Below are positions 1 to 7,383 of a stretch of 64,000 bases of DNA, one piece after another. Made by a program: the position numbers and the translations under genes. Source of the DNA: Bacteroidota bacterium (GTDB lineage: Bacteria > Bacteroidota > Bacteroidia > Chitinophagales > Chitinophagaceae). The notes beneath the pieces are model-generated. The model was given only the letters and a program-made list of their open reading frames with translations, ran no database searches and was not told the origin of the DNA. Within the stretch, counting starts at the first letter, position 1. Each line of letters begins with the position of its first letter. The DNA lies in contig JAFDYF010000068.1 in assembly GCA_018267575.1 (NCBI GenBank), positions 62,001-126,000 on the forward strand, given 5' to 3'.

Positions 1-1091
1 TCATCAATCCCTCCATCTTTGTCGCTGATTTTTTTCAGATCCAAACCAAAATTTTTTGCAAAAAAGCGATACATCGGTTCACGCTTGCTAATGCCATAAT
101 CATGATGGTCGTTGGGCAAGTGAACATTTTCAACCCGATTAGATTGACCATATAACCTATATACTTTTTTTAGGTAGGGAAATTCAACCTCGGGTACAGT
201 TTTGGTCCAATCGCTGCCATCGGAAACCACCAATTGTGGCCGAGGTGCAGCCATTGCGGCAATCTCTGCATTATTGGTTTGCCCACAGGCATGGATGGGA
301 AGACCGCTTTCGCAAGGACAGCCCCCACTAAAAGTAGCCGATACCATCACAACCGGGCAACTGGCTTTTATTCGGTTATCCAATGCCGTTACAATGAAAG
401 TTTGTGTGCCGCCACCCGAAGCACCGGTAACGCCTATCCTTTTTGCATCCACATCAGGTAGGCTCAAGAGAAAGTCAATGGCACGGATGCTGTTCCAAGT
501 TTGCAAGGACAAGGCAAAACCTGTTTCGTGATATTTAAAATCCCCCGACTGTAGTGTCGATTCCCCATAGGAATACATGTCATAGTCGAACACAATGGCG
601 CCCATCCTGGCCAGACCGGCACAACGGTATTGCATATCTGGTCTATAACGACCGCGTTCATCCTGCAAAAAATGGTCTTTGTTATTATAGAAATGTCCAT
701 GGGGGCAAATTATACCTGGATGTTTTCCTTTTGCAAGCGGTTTGTATAAAGAACCGCAAACAAAATAGCCGGGTATACTTTCAAAAGCCACGTTCTCGAC
801 CGTATATCCATCCATCGTTCTTTTTGAATGGAAAACAGGTTTTAGATCATTTCTCTTTACAGCTAGATTAATGCCCATGGTTTTTAAAAAACATTGCCGC
901 ACTGAATCTTTTCTTAATTCCCAACTTTTTTGATCCGGATAATGGCTCAGCAGCTTGGCGAGCTTTTTCTGCCCTTCGGAACTATCATATTTAAGGCTGG
1001 GGTTCAAAACACTTTTTTCAATTGAAGGACCCGATCCCTTTTTGAAGAAACCCAAAGCAATCAATAATAAAATGCAGAAGTATTTAAGCAT
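1..1091 (-). CDS. Secreted alpha/beta hydrolase, acetylxylan-esterase-like (C-terminus beyond the window)
   Basis: The frame is open from the ATG at 1091 to the window edge, so the C-terminal end is missing. Residues 1-20 form a hydrophobic signal peptide without a lipobox cysteine, pointing to a periplasmic or secreted enzyme. The body has an alpha/beta-hydrolase layout: an HGH turn near residue 140 (possible oxyanion region), the nucleophile elbow GASGGG with Ser near residue 224, and a late HDYG that can supply the catalytic His near 326. The family contains acetylxylan esterases and related peptidase-like hydrolases acting on plant polysaccharide side chains; the substrate is not evident here. 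A Cys-rich stretch (GCPCESG) follows the nucleophile. No carbohydrate-utilisation neighbours are visible inside the window. Confidence 0.75.
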   Translation of the reverse strand, partial: MLKYFCILLLIALGFFKKGSGPSIEKSVLNPSLKYDSSEGQKKLAKLLSHYPDQKSWELRKDSVRQCFLKTMGINLAVKRNDLKPVFHSKRTMDGYTVENVAFESIPGYFVCGSLYKPLAKGKHPGIICPHGHFYNNKDHFLQDERGRYRPDMQYRCAGLARMGAIVFDYDMYSYGESTLQSGDFKYHETGFALSLQTWNSIRAIDFLLSLPDVDAKRIGVTGASGGGTQTFIVTALDNRIKASCPVVMVSATFSGGCPCESGLPIHACGQTNNAEIAAMAAPRPQLVVSDGSDWTKTVPEVEFPYLKKVYRLYGQSNRVENVHLPNDHHDYGISKREPMYRFFAKNFGLDLKKISDKDGGID

Positions 1092-1203
1092 AAAATCAAT
1101 TTTTAAATAGATAGAGCTAGCATATTTGAGCTAGTTTGAAGTGACATTTGTAATGCTAAAGCTTTGACCATTAACAATTGACTATTCACTATATACAATC
1201 CCT

Positions 1204-1653
1204 CTAAAACCTCCTAATCATTACCACGCCTGCGATCAACAAAACCACACCAGCAATTTTGCCAAAGGAAATTTCCCGAATTGCAAAACCCATCCAACCA
1301 AACTGATCGAATAAAATAGAAGCAATCATCTGACCTGCAATTACCAAACTAAAGGTAAGCAGCACACCGAGTCTAGGCATCAGCACAACAATACCGGCCA
1401 CAAAGAATGTTCCTAAAAGACCGCCAATCCATATCCACCAAGGGTTTTTGGCAGGTTGCAATGCCTGCACATTAAACTGCTTGGTAGCCAATAGGTATAA
1501 GAACAAGGCGATTGTACCCACTGCAAATGATATAAAAGCAGCGAACACTGGGCTATCAACAGATTTTGCCAGTCTGGTATTGACTGCACCTTGGGTAGGC
1601 AATATGGCACCCAATGCCAAAGCGGCGATAATGAATATAAAACGGATCTGCAT
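1204..1653 (-). CDS. YdcZ-type DMT-family membrane protein
   Basis: A 149-residue very hydrophobic protein with about five membrane segments. It starts at once with a membrane helix containing the motif LPTQGAVNTRLAK, which is typical of the YdcZ (DUF606) branch of the drug/metabolite transporter superfamily. These are half-size DMT proteins of the inner membrane, believed to act as dimers; the substrate is unknown. The length fits the family (about 140-150 residues). It lies 73 bases downstream of the TraR-like gene on the same strand, but a strong intrinsic terminator separates them, so it probably has its own promoter. The transporter superfamily is well supported; the function is not. Confidence 0.75.
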   Translation of the reverse strand: MQIRFIFIIAALALGAILPTQGAVNTRLAKSVDSPVFAAFISFAVGTIALFLYLLATKQFNVQALQPAKNPWWIWIGGLLGTFFVAGIVVLMPRLGVLLTFSLVIAGQMIASILFDQFGWMGFAIREISFGKIAGVVLLIAGVVMIRRF

Positions 1654-1674
1654 AAAAAGATTTGGGGATTAAAA

Positions 1675-1702
1675 CAAAAAAGGGATTGCGTTTGCAATCC
1701 CT
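1675..1702 (-). terminator. Intrinsic terminator after the TraR/DksA-like gene
   Basis: A perfect 9-bp stem (1681-1689 with 1694-1702) with a 4-base loop is followed on the minus strand by a T-rich run (1669-1680). It lies 25 bases after the stop of the ileS-traR pair and should end that transcript. Confidence 0.85.
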
Positions 1703-1726
1703 GTAAAGTTATGAGTTCAAAAAGAA

Positions 1727-2605
1727 TTATTTGTTCATTATCTGTTTAGCCTCGATGCTCAATGTGGCATGTGGAACGGCCCGCAATCTTGCCTTATCAA
1801 TCAACTTGCCGGTTACGCGGCAGATACCATAGGTTTTGTTTTCAATGCGCATCATGGCTTTTTCCAAGTGGTCGATGAAAGTAATCTGTCGGCTAGCCAT
1901 CTGGCTCAACTGCTCCCTTTCCATACTCATGCTGCCATCTTCCATGGTCATATAGCGGGCATCATCATTGTCGCCACCCATTTCGTCTTTGCGGGTGATC
2001 AATCCCTGCAGGTAAGCCAGTTCTTTTTTTGCTGCATCCAATTTTTTTGTGATCAATTCCCTGAATTCCGCTAGCTCTGAATCATTATATCTCATAGTAG
2101 GATTATTAGTGATAGGTGCTTGAGGTGGAGTATCCAAAACAGATTTGGTGAACTCCGGTTCATATTTGCGTACAGATTTTGTTTTTATTTCCGGCATCAC
2201 CACTTTTACTGGTTTTGCTGGGGCAACTGGTTTTTCAGGTTGCTTTTTGATGGGCATGGGCATAATATGCTTGGGTGCCTCATATTTTTTTTCTGCTATT
2301 ACAACTTGTTTTGGCATTGGCTTTTTTTCGGCCTCCTTTTTTACAACAGGCTTAGTTGTTACAACTTTTACAGGGGCTGCCACCTTTGATACTACTTTCT
2401 TAGGTTCCGGTTTCTTGGCAACAGGTTTAGCTGTGTTTGCAATAGCCTTTTTGGCAACGGGCTTCTTAGCGACTGGTTTAGGCGCCGCCTTAGCTACTGG
2501 CTTTTTTGAAGTTTTGGCAGGTTTTGCCACCGGCTTTTTAGCAGGGGCTGCCTTTTTAGGAGCAGGTTTTTTAGCGGGTTTTGCCGCTTTCTTCTTGATT
2601 GCCAT
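1727..2605 (-). CDS. TraR/DksA-family protein with a long Lys/Ala/Pro-rich N-terminal tail
   Basis: 292 residues in two parts. Residues 1-145 are a low-complexity basic tail built from repeats such as PAKK, KKPVAK and AKPAK, like histone H1-type DNA-binding tails. Residues about 165-290 match the TraR/DksA fold: a long helical pair (LAEFRELITKKLDAAKKEL and onward) followed by the C-terminal block YGICRVTGKLI. In classical DksA this block holds four zinc cysteines; here only one Cys remains, so zinc binding is probably lost. DksA proteins enter the RNA polymerase secondary channel and modulate initiation. The start lies 5 bases after the ileS stop, suggesting co-transcription. The basic tail could add DNA binding (inference). 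Confidence 0.85.
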   Translation of the reverse strand: MAIKKKAAKPAKKPAPKKAAPAKKPVAKPAKTSKKPVAKAAPKPVAKKPVAKKAIANTAKPVAKKPEPKKVVSKVAAPVKVVTTKPVVKKEAEKKPMPKQVVIAEKKYEAPKHIMPMPIKKQPEKPVAPAKPVKVVMPEIKTKSVRKYEPEFTKSVLDTPPQAPITNNPTMRYNDSELAEFRELITKKLDAAKKELAYLQGLITRKDEMGGDNDDARYMTMEDGSMSMEREQLSQMASRQITFIDHLEKAMMRIENKTYGICRVTGKLIDKARLRAVPHATLSIEAKQIMNK

Positions 2606-2610
2606 GTTGT

Positions 2611-5600
2611 TTAGGCTTTTTTTGTAACTAAAACTTTTAAGAGAACATCATTAATCTCAATTTCAGTGCCATTAGCTATTTCAGGAACAGATTCGATGGA
2701 ATCTGCCAAAATTTCGGCGCAAATATAACTTTTAAATTGACTTATGGATTCTTTTAGGGCAGGGGTATCGGCAACTTTTACTTGTATCCTATCAGTGAGC
2801 TCATACCCATTATCTTTTCGGATTTTCTGGATCCGGTTCACAAACTCACGGGCATTGCCTTCATTTATCAGCTCTGGGGTAATGGTCACATCCAAAGCAA
2901 CTGTCAGGGCGTTTTTGTTGGCAACAATCCATCCGGGTATGTCCTCACTGGTTATCTCTACTTCATTAGCTTGTAATATTAAGGGTTCGTTATCAATTAA
3001 CAAAGTATAAGACCCTTCTTTTTCCAATTTTCCTATATCTTCTTGGCTAAAAGCCGCTAAAACACTGGAAACAACCTTCATTTTAGCCCCCAGCTTCTTT
3101 CCTAGGGCTATAAAATTGGGTTTGATCTTCTTTTTGATAAAGCCATCGGTCTGATTTAAATATTTTATTTCTTTAATATTTACCTCATTCTTTATCAGAT
3201 TCTCTACAATTTTCAACTGCTCCTCCATCTGGGGGCTGAGTATGGGGATAAGCACTTTTTGCAAGGGCTGCCTCACTTTGATATTTACTTTTTTCCTAAG
3301 TGATAATATCAAGGAGGAAGCATCTTGGGCCAACTGCATCCGCTCTTCCAATTCTTTATCGATCGACGCCTCTTTTGCTTTGGGGAAATTGGCATGATGG
3401 ACTGATTTAATTTTTTGGTTATCAGTTACTTCGTTCAAGTTTGTAAATAACCAGTCCGCAAAAAATGGGGAAATCGGCGCTATCAGTAAAGAAACCGTTT
3501 CAAGACATTCATACAGGGTTTGATAGGCAGAAATTTTATCCTGTTCATATTCCCCTTTCCAGAAACGGCGGCGGCAAAGACGCACATACCAGTTGCTCAA
3601 ATGCTCATCCACAAATTCCTCGACCAGCCTTCCTGCAATTGTTGGCTCATAATCATCAAGATTATCAATTACATTTTTTATTAATGTATTTAAGGAAGAA
3701 AGAATCCATCTGTCGATTTCCGGTCTATCTTTTAAAGGGATATAAGCCTCTTTGAAGCCAAACCCATCCACATTGGCATATAGGGCAAAAAACTGATAAG
3801 TATTATATAGTGTACCAAAAAACTTACGCTGTATTTCTTTGATCCCGTCAATGTCAAATTTCATGTTCTCCCAAGGGGAGGCATTGGTAATGAGATACCA
3901 ACGGGTTGCATCTGCGCCAAACTCTTCAATGGTTTTGAATGGATCCACCACATTACCGAGACGCTTGCTCATTTTATTCCCATTCTTATCCAGTACCAAG
4001 CCGTTGGAAACAACGGTTTTGTAAGCAAGCCCACCACCTTGCAAAGCAGGTAGTTTGGATTCTTTCATCACTTCATCCAGACTTTCTTTAACCAAGCTTC
4101 CGATTGCATGAAGTGTATAAAACCAGCCACGGGTTTGATCCACACCCTCTGCAATAAAATCGGCAGGGTAGTTTTTTGAGAATGTTTCGATATTCTCAAA
4201 AGGGAAATGCCATTGTGCATAGGGCATGGCGCCGGAGTCGAACCACACATCGATAAGGTCGGGGACCCGCTTCATCGGTTTGCCCGATTTACTTACCAAG
4301 ATGATATCATCCATATAAGGTTTGTGCAGGTCTATGCTTTTAGGGTCCAGCGTTAAGCCTTTAGCGTTAAGCGTTTTGTTTGCTTTTTCTGATTCTGCTA
4401 TCAGTTCTTCGATAGAACCAATGCATATTTCCTCATCGCCATCCTCGGTTCTCCATACGGGCAAGGGGGTTCCCCAGAAACGGCTACGGCTTAGGTTCCA
4501 ATCCACCATATTCTCCAACCAATTGCCAAAGCGGCCTTCACCTGTTGACTTGGGTTTCCAATTGATAGTTTTGTTCAACTCTACCATCCTGTCTTTCAAG
4601 GCTGTGGTTTTGATAAACCAAGCATCGAGGGGATAATAGAGTATGGGTTTGTCTGTACGCCAGCAGTGCGGATATGTATGCTCGTATTTTTCTTTCTTGA
4701 AAAGTTTGTTTTCTTCTTGGAGCTTTAGCACGATACGATCATCCACACTCAAATATTTTTTGAGGTCTTTGATCTTCCCGTTTTTCTCCAATATCTCTTT
4801 CTGCCTTTTGAACTCAAGCTGTTTTTCTTCTTCGTTCAGGTATTCTTCTTTCACATATTCATCGCCATAGAGGAATACATCATCTTTGATGCCCGATAAA
4901 AATTTACCCCGCTTATCCACCATCGTCAAAATACCGATACCATATTTATTGCCCACCTTAAAGTCATCCGCACCAAAAGCCGGGGCCGTATGCACAATGC
5001 CCGTACCATCCTCCGTAGTAACAAAATCGCCCAACATGATCTTGAATGCGTTGGGGTTGTCGGATTTGTTGCACTCGAATGGAAGCAACTGTTCATAGGA
5101 AACCCCTTCAAGCTCTTTTCCTTTGAATTCAGCCAATATTTTCCACGGAAGCAGCTTTACTTCCGAAGTATAATTTTCGAAATCCCCATCCTCGCCTTCT
5201 TTTTTGAAATATTTACCCAATAATGCTTTTGCGAGGATCACATTCACGGGCACATGGGTGTAGGGATTAAACGTTTTTACTAAAACATAATCGATATTGG
5301 GTCCCACCGTGAGCCCCAAATTGGAGGGAAGGGTCCAAGGAGTGGTGGTCCAAGCTAGAAAGAAAGCCCCCCCACCCCCCAAAGGGGGGATTTCAGCGCT
5401 TTCAATCATTTTAAATATTTTTTTTGTGACTGGATGCTCTTTATTATCCCCTCCTTTAGAGGGGCTAAGGAGGCGGAACATGGCCACCGCACTCGTATCT
5501 TTTACATCCTTATATGTTCCCGGTTGGTTCAGTTCATGCGAGCTAAGACCTGTTCCCGCTGCTGGCGAATAGGGCTGTATGCTGACGCTTTCGTATAGCA

Positions 5601-6117
5601 AATTCTTATTATACAATTGCTTGAGCAGCCACCAAAGGGTTTCTATATACTTATTATCAAAAGTGATATATGGGTTTTTGAGATCGACCCAATAGCCCAT
5701 TTTGTTGGTCAGGTCATCCCATTTGTCTTTATACCGAAGCACGGCTTCGCGGCATTTTCGGTTATATTCTTCAACCGTTATTTTTTTCCCAATATCTTCT
5801 TTGGTAATGCCCAATTCCTTTTCTACCCCTAGCTCTACCGGCAAGCCATGCGTGTCCCATCCGCCTTTACGTTTTACCTGAAATCCACGCATGGTTTTAT
5901 AACGGCAAACCAAATCCTTTAAAGTTCTGGAAATCACATGGTGAATGCCGGGCATACCGTTGGCACTGGGTGGCCCCTCATAAAAAACAAAGGAGTCAGC
6001 CCCTTCCCGAAGCGCTACACTCTTTTCAAAAGCCTGGCCTTCCTCCCATTTAGATAAGATTTCCTGACCAATGGCTGGTAAATTTAAATGCTGATATTCC
6101 CTGTATCTGGCTGGCAT
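2611..6117 (-). CDS. ileS: Isoleucyl-tRNA synthetase
   Basis: A 1168-residue class I aminoacyl-tRNA synthetase charging tRNA-Ile in the cytoplasm. The ATP-site signature is GPPSANGMPGIHH near residue 50 (a HIGH variant), the editing domain begins at LAWTTTPWTLPSN near 255, and the KMSKS loop is NGNKMSKRLGN near 715. A helical anticodon-binding region and a long C-terminal domain follow. Length and motif style are of the longer, eukaryote-like IleRS type common in Bacteroidota. Two stretches look repeat-derived: residues about 215-251, encoded by a palindrome-ended element directly before the editing motif, and a loop near residue 580-590. A TAACTTTG promoter box lies 34 bases upstream of the ATG; the TraR-like gene follows after 5 bases. 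Confidence 0.97.
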   Translation of the reverse strand: MPARYREYQHLNLPAIGQEILSKWEEGQAFEKSVALREGADSFVFYEGPPSANGMPGIHHVISRTLKDLVCRYKTMRGFQVKRKGGWDTHGLPVELGVEKELGITKEDIGKKITVEEYNRKCREAVLRYKDKWDDLTNKMGYWVDLKNPYITFDNKYIETLWWLLKQLYNKNLLYESVSIQPYSPAAGTGLSSHELNQPGTYKDVKDTSAVAMFRLLSPSKGGDNKEHPVTKKIFKMIESAEIPPLGGGGAFFLAWTTTPWTLPSNLGLTVGPNIDYVLVKTFNPYTHVPVNVILAKALLGKYFKKEGEDGDFENYTSEVKLLPWKILAEFKGKELEGVSYEQLLPFECNKSDNPNAFKIMLGDFVTTEDGTGIVHTAPAFGADDFKVGNKYGIGILTMVDKRGKFLSGIKDDVFLYGDEYVKEEYLNEEEKQLEFKRQKEILEKNGKIKDLKKYLSVDDRIVLKLQEENKLFKKEKYEHTYPHCWRTDKPILYYPLDAWFIKTTALKDRMVELNKTINWKPKSTGEGRFGNWLENMVDWNLSRSRFWGTPLPVWRTEDGDEEICIGSIEELIAESEKANKTLNAKGLTLDPKSIDLHKPYMDDIILVSKSGKPMKRVPDLIDVWFDSGAMPYAQWHFPFENIETFSKNYPADFIAEGVDQTRGWFYTLHAIGSLVKESLDEVMKESKLPALQGGGLAYKTVVSNGLVLDKNGNKMSKRLGNVVDPFKTIEEFGADATRWYLITNASPWENMKFDIDGIKEIQRKFFGTLYNTYQFFALYANVDGFGFKEAYIPLKDRPEIDRWILSSLNTLIKNVIDNLDDYEPTIAGRLVEEFVDEHLSNWYVRLCRRRFWKGEYEQDKISAYQTLYECLETVSLLIAPISPFFADWLFTNLNEVTDNQKIKSVHHANFPKAKEASIDKELEERMQLAQDASSLILSLRKKVNIKVRQPLQKVLIPILSPQMEEQLKIVENLIKNEVNIKEIKYLNQTDGFIKKKIKPNFIALGKKLGAKMKVVSSVLAAFSQEDIGKLEKEGSYTLLIDNEPLILQANEVEITSEDIPGWIVANKNALTVALDVTITPELINEGNAREFVNRIQKIRKDNGYELTDRIQVKVADTPALKESISQFKSYICAEILADSIESVPEIANGTEIEINDVLLKVLVTKKA
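4349..4377 (-). repeat. AACGCTTAACGC-type repeat inside ileS
   Basis: Tandem, slightly diverged copies of AGCGTTAAGC (plus-strand reading) lie inside ileS and encode the loop NKTLNAKGLTLD just before the conserved HKPYMDD block. Similar AACGC-rich units lie between the DUF1501 and DUF1800 genes (26155-26265) and at the end of the MMPL gene (38570-38605). It reads as an intergenic repeat captured in frame. Confidence 0.5.
5365..5474. repeat. Palindrome-ended repeat element inserted in frame in ileS
   Basis: Two arms, 5365-5390 and 5447-5474, are inverted copies of one G/C-run unit, and each arm is itself a small palindrome of four to six G/C pairs around AAA or TTT. About 55 bases of ordinary sequence lie between them. 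The whole of about 110 bases is read through in the ileS frame as roughly 37 residues, starting LLSPSKGG and ending PPLGGGGA, that do not fit the IleRS family around them. It resembles a small non-autonomous, MITE-like element. No flanking target duplication was recognised. Confidence 0.7.
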
Positions 6118-6151
6118 AGTAAAACCCCTAAGTAATTTTTGAAAATGGCTG

Positions 6152-6159
6152 CAAAGTTA
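6152..6159 (-). promoter_or_regulatory. TAACTTTG -7 box of ileS
   Basis: On the minus strand TAACTTTG matches the Bacteroidota sigma-ABfr -7 consensus TAnnTTTG. It lies 34 bases before the ileS ATG, giving a predicted leader of roughly 25-30 bases. TTTG-like sequences lie upstream, but none at the ideal spacing. Confidence 0.6.
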
Positions 6160-6522
6160 GGGGAAATAACTGCCAAAAAGAAAGCCAAACTTCTCTGTTT
6201 CAGAAGAAAAGAATCGCCCACATTTCTTTGCCAATATTGCAAACAAAATTTTCATTTTTGAGGCATTCGTTAATATGCTGTAAAAAAATGAATGATTTGC
6301 CACAATGATAAAAGGTTATCCACATTTAAACCCTTTTGGCACAATTTGTGTTTTTATAGGATCAATACTAAATATCAAGGTTTAAACATTCAAGATTTAA
6401 CGATCATCCTAAAATTGAAAGTATCTGAACTAATTTCTACTCTGTTTAATTTTTTATAAAATCATTTCTGTATCAAGTACATGAAAAACCTTTTCTACGG
6501 TTTAGGGTTTAGGGGTTAAAAA

Positions 6523-6542
6523 GGGGGGTATTCCTACTCCCC
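6523..6542 (+). other. Strong G/C hairpin
   Basis: Eight base pairs including one G-T pair (6523-6530 with 6535-6542) close a TTCC tetraloop. Only a weak T-rich tract follows. It may be a terminator or part of a structured RNA; it ends no visible gene. Confidence 0.55.
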
Positions 6543-6610
6543 TTCCTTTATTTCTTAACCGAGGGATAAAATCATTTTTTAGTCCGTTACCTCCCGTTTT
6601 TAATCTCTTA

Positions 6611-6618
6611 TATTTTTG
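6611..6618 (+). promoter_or_regulatory. Possible TATTTTTG promoter box
   Basis: TATTTTTG fits TAnnTTTG and is followed about 95 bases later by an intrinsic terminator with no ORF between. This would suit a transcript of about 115 bases. No matching -33 TTTG was found, so it may be a chance match. Confidence 0.3.
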
Positions 6619-6713
6619 TTGGAAGAACCCTTTTTGCATTGGAATCTGATGTCCCATGAATTACTATGATTAACCAATCTTTCGAAAAGCTACCTTTTTA
6701 CCCCTTATAAAAG

Positions 6714-6741
6714 CCTCCTTTAGTATTAAGGGAGGTTTTTT
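6714..6741. terminator. Intrinsic terminator, probably bidirectional
   Basis: An 8-bp stem (6714-6721 with 6728-6735, one G-T pair) with a 6-base loop and a T6 run on the plus strand. On the minus strand it is followed by CTTTTAT, so it may also end the hemH-hemJ transcript, whose last stop is at 6776. Confidence 0.75.
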
Positions 6742-6775
6742 GTTTTTGCATTGAGAGAAATATAAGGTGCAATCC

Positions 6776-7327
6776 TTATTGACTATTTTTTGTTCGTAGC
6801 AATTTGTAAATTTTGATTGCACTCATTAGCAAAACGATAAACAGTACCAGCCCAACCAACCCCCATACCAGACTCATACTTTGTTTCACCACGGCCAACA
6901 TCACAATCGCCACTAAAAAAATGGTGGCTACCTCGTTCCACATCCGGAGTTGTTGGGAAGAGTATTTAAATACCCCTTTAACTTGTTGAAGAAAAATTTT
7001 ATGGAGGGAATAAAAATAGGCATACAAAAAAGCCACAAAAATCAATTTGATCAATAGCCAACGAGCGGGTTGGGTGAACAAAATTTTATCCCAACCTTCC
7101 ATGAACATGATCAGTGGACCGAATATCAAGGTGAGAATGCCTGAAGGAATAGTGATCCCGTACCATAAGCGTTTCATCATCATAGCAAATTGTTCATGCA
7201 AAATTTCTTTGGCTGGGCTTCCTTTGGCTTCTGCTTCAGTATTGTAGATAAAAAGACGGGGCATATAGAAAAGTCCCGCGAACCAGGTTACGATGAAAAT
7301 GATGTGGAGCGCTTTTATATAACTCAT
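6776..7327 (-). CDS. hemJ: Protoporphyrinogen IX oxidase, HemJ type
   Basis: An inner-membrane protein of 183 residues from the ATG at 7327; an upstream in-frame ATG would add 14 residues that do not fit the family. It has about four to five membrane helices. The first carries ALHIIFIVTWFAGLFYMPRLFIY, the HemJ (UPF0093) signature with the conserved His, and a later WLLIKL segment follows the family pattern. HemJ oxidises protoporphyrinogen IX to protoporphyrin IX, the step before iron insertion. It follows hemH on the same strand after about 57 bases and completes the haem set of this region; no HemG or HemY is present here. The homologous CopD-like fold is the main alternative, but context favours HemJ. 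Confidence 0.9.
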   Translation of the reverse strand: MSYIKALHIIFIVTWFAGLFYMPRLFIYNTEAEAKGSPAKEILHEQFAMMMKRLWYGITIPSGILTLIFGPLIMFMEGWDKILFTQPARWLLIKLIFVAFLYAYFYSLHKIFLQQVKGVFKYSSQQLRMWNEVATIFLVAIVMLAVVKQSMSLVWGLVGLVLFIVLLMSAIKIYKLLRTKNSQ

Positions 7328-7383
7328 AATAGTTGATTGGTTGATGAGTTGAAAGGTAAAACAAGGCACACCCTAATTCATCC

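Larger units (their letters stand above)
6160..6775. other. Long non-coding gap between ileS and hemJ
   Basis: No credible gene is present. The gap is AT-rich and holds the far upstream part of the ileS promoter region, a GC hairpin (6523-6542), a TAnnTTTG box (6611-6618) and a terminator hairpin (6714-6741). The only short ORFs are about a dozen codons long. A small RNA on the plus strand between the box and the terminator is possible but unproven. Confidence 0.5.

Noticed and set aside
2145-2627. 160-codon hydrophobic frame on the plus strand
   Set aside because: It is the reverse reading of the Lys/Ala-rich tail of the TraR/DksA-like gene; AAG/GCC repeats give Phe/Gly-rich shadows.
4200-4260. 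GAGTCGAACC, resembling a tRNA T-arm
   Set aside because: It lies inside ileS coding sequence and no cloverleaf or acceptor stem can be formed around it.
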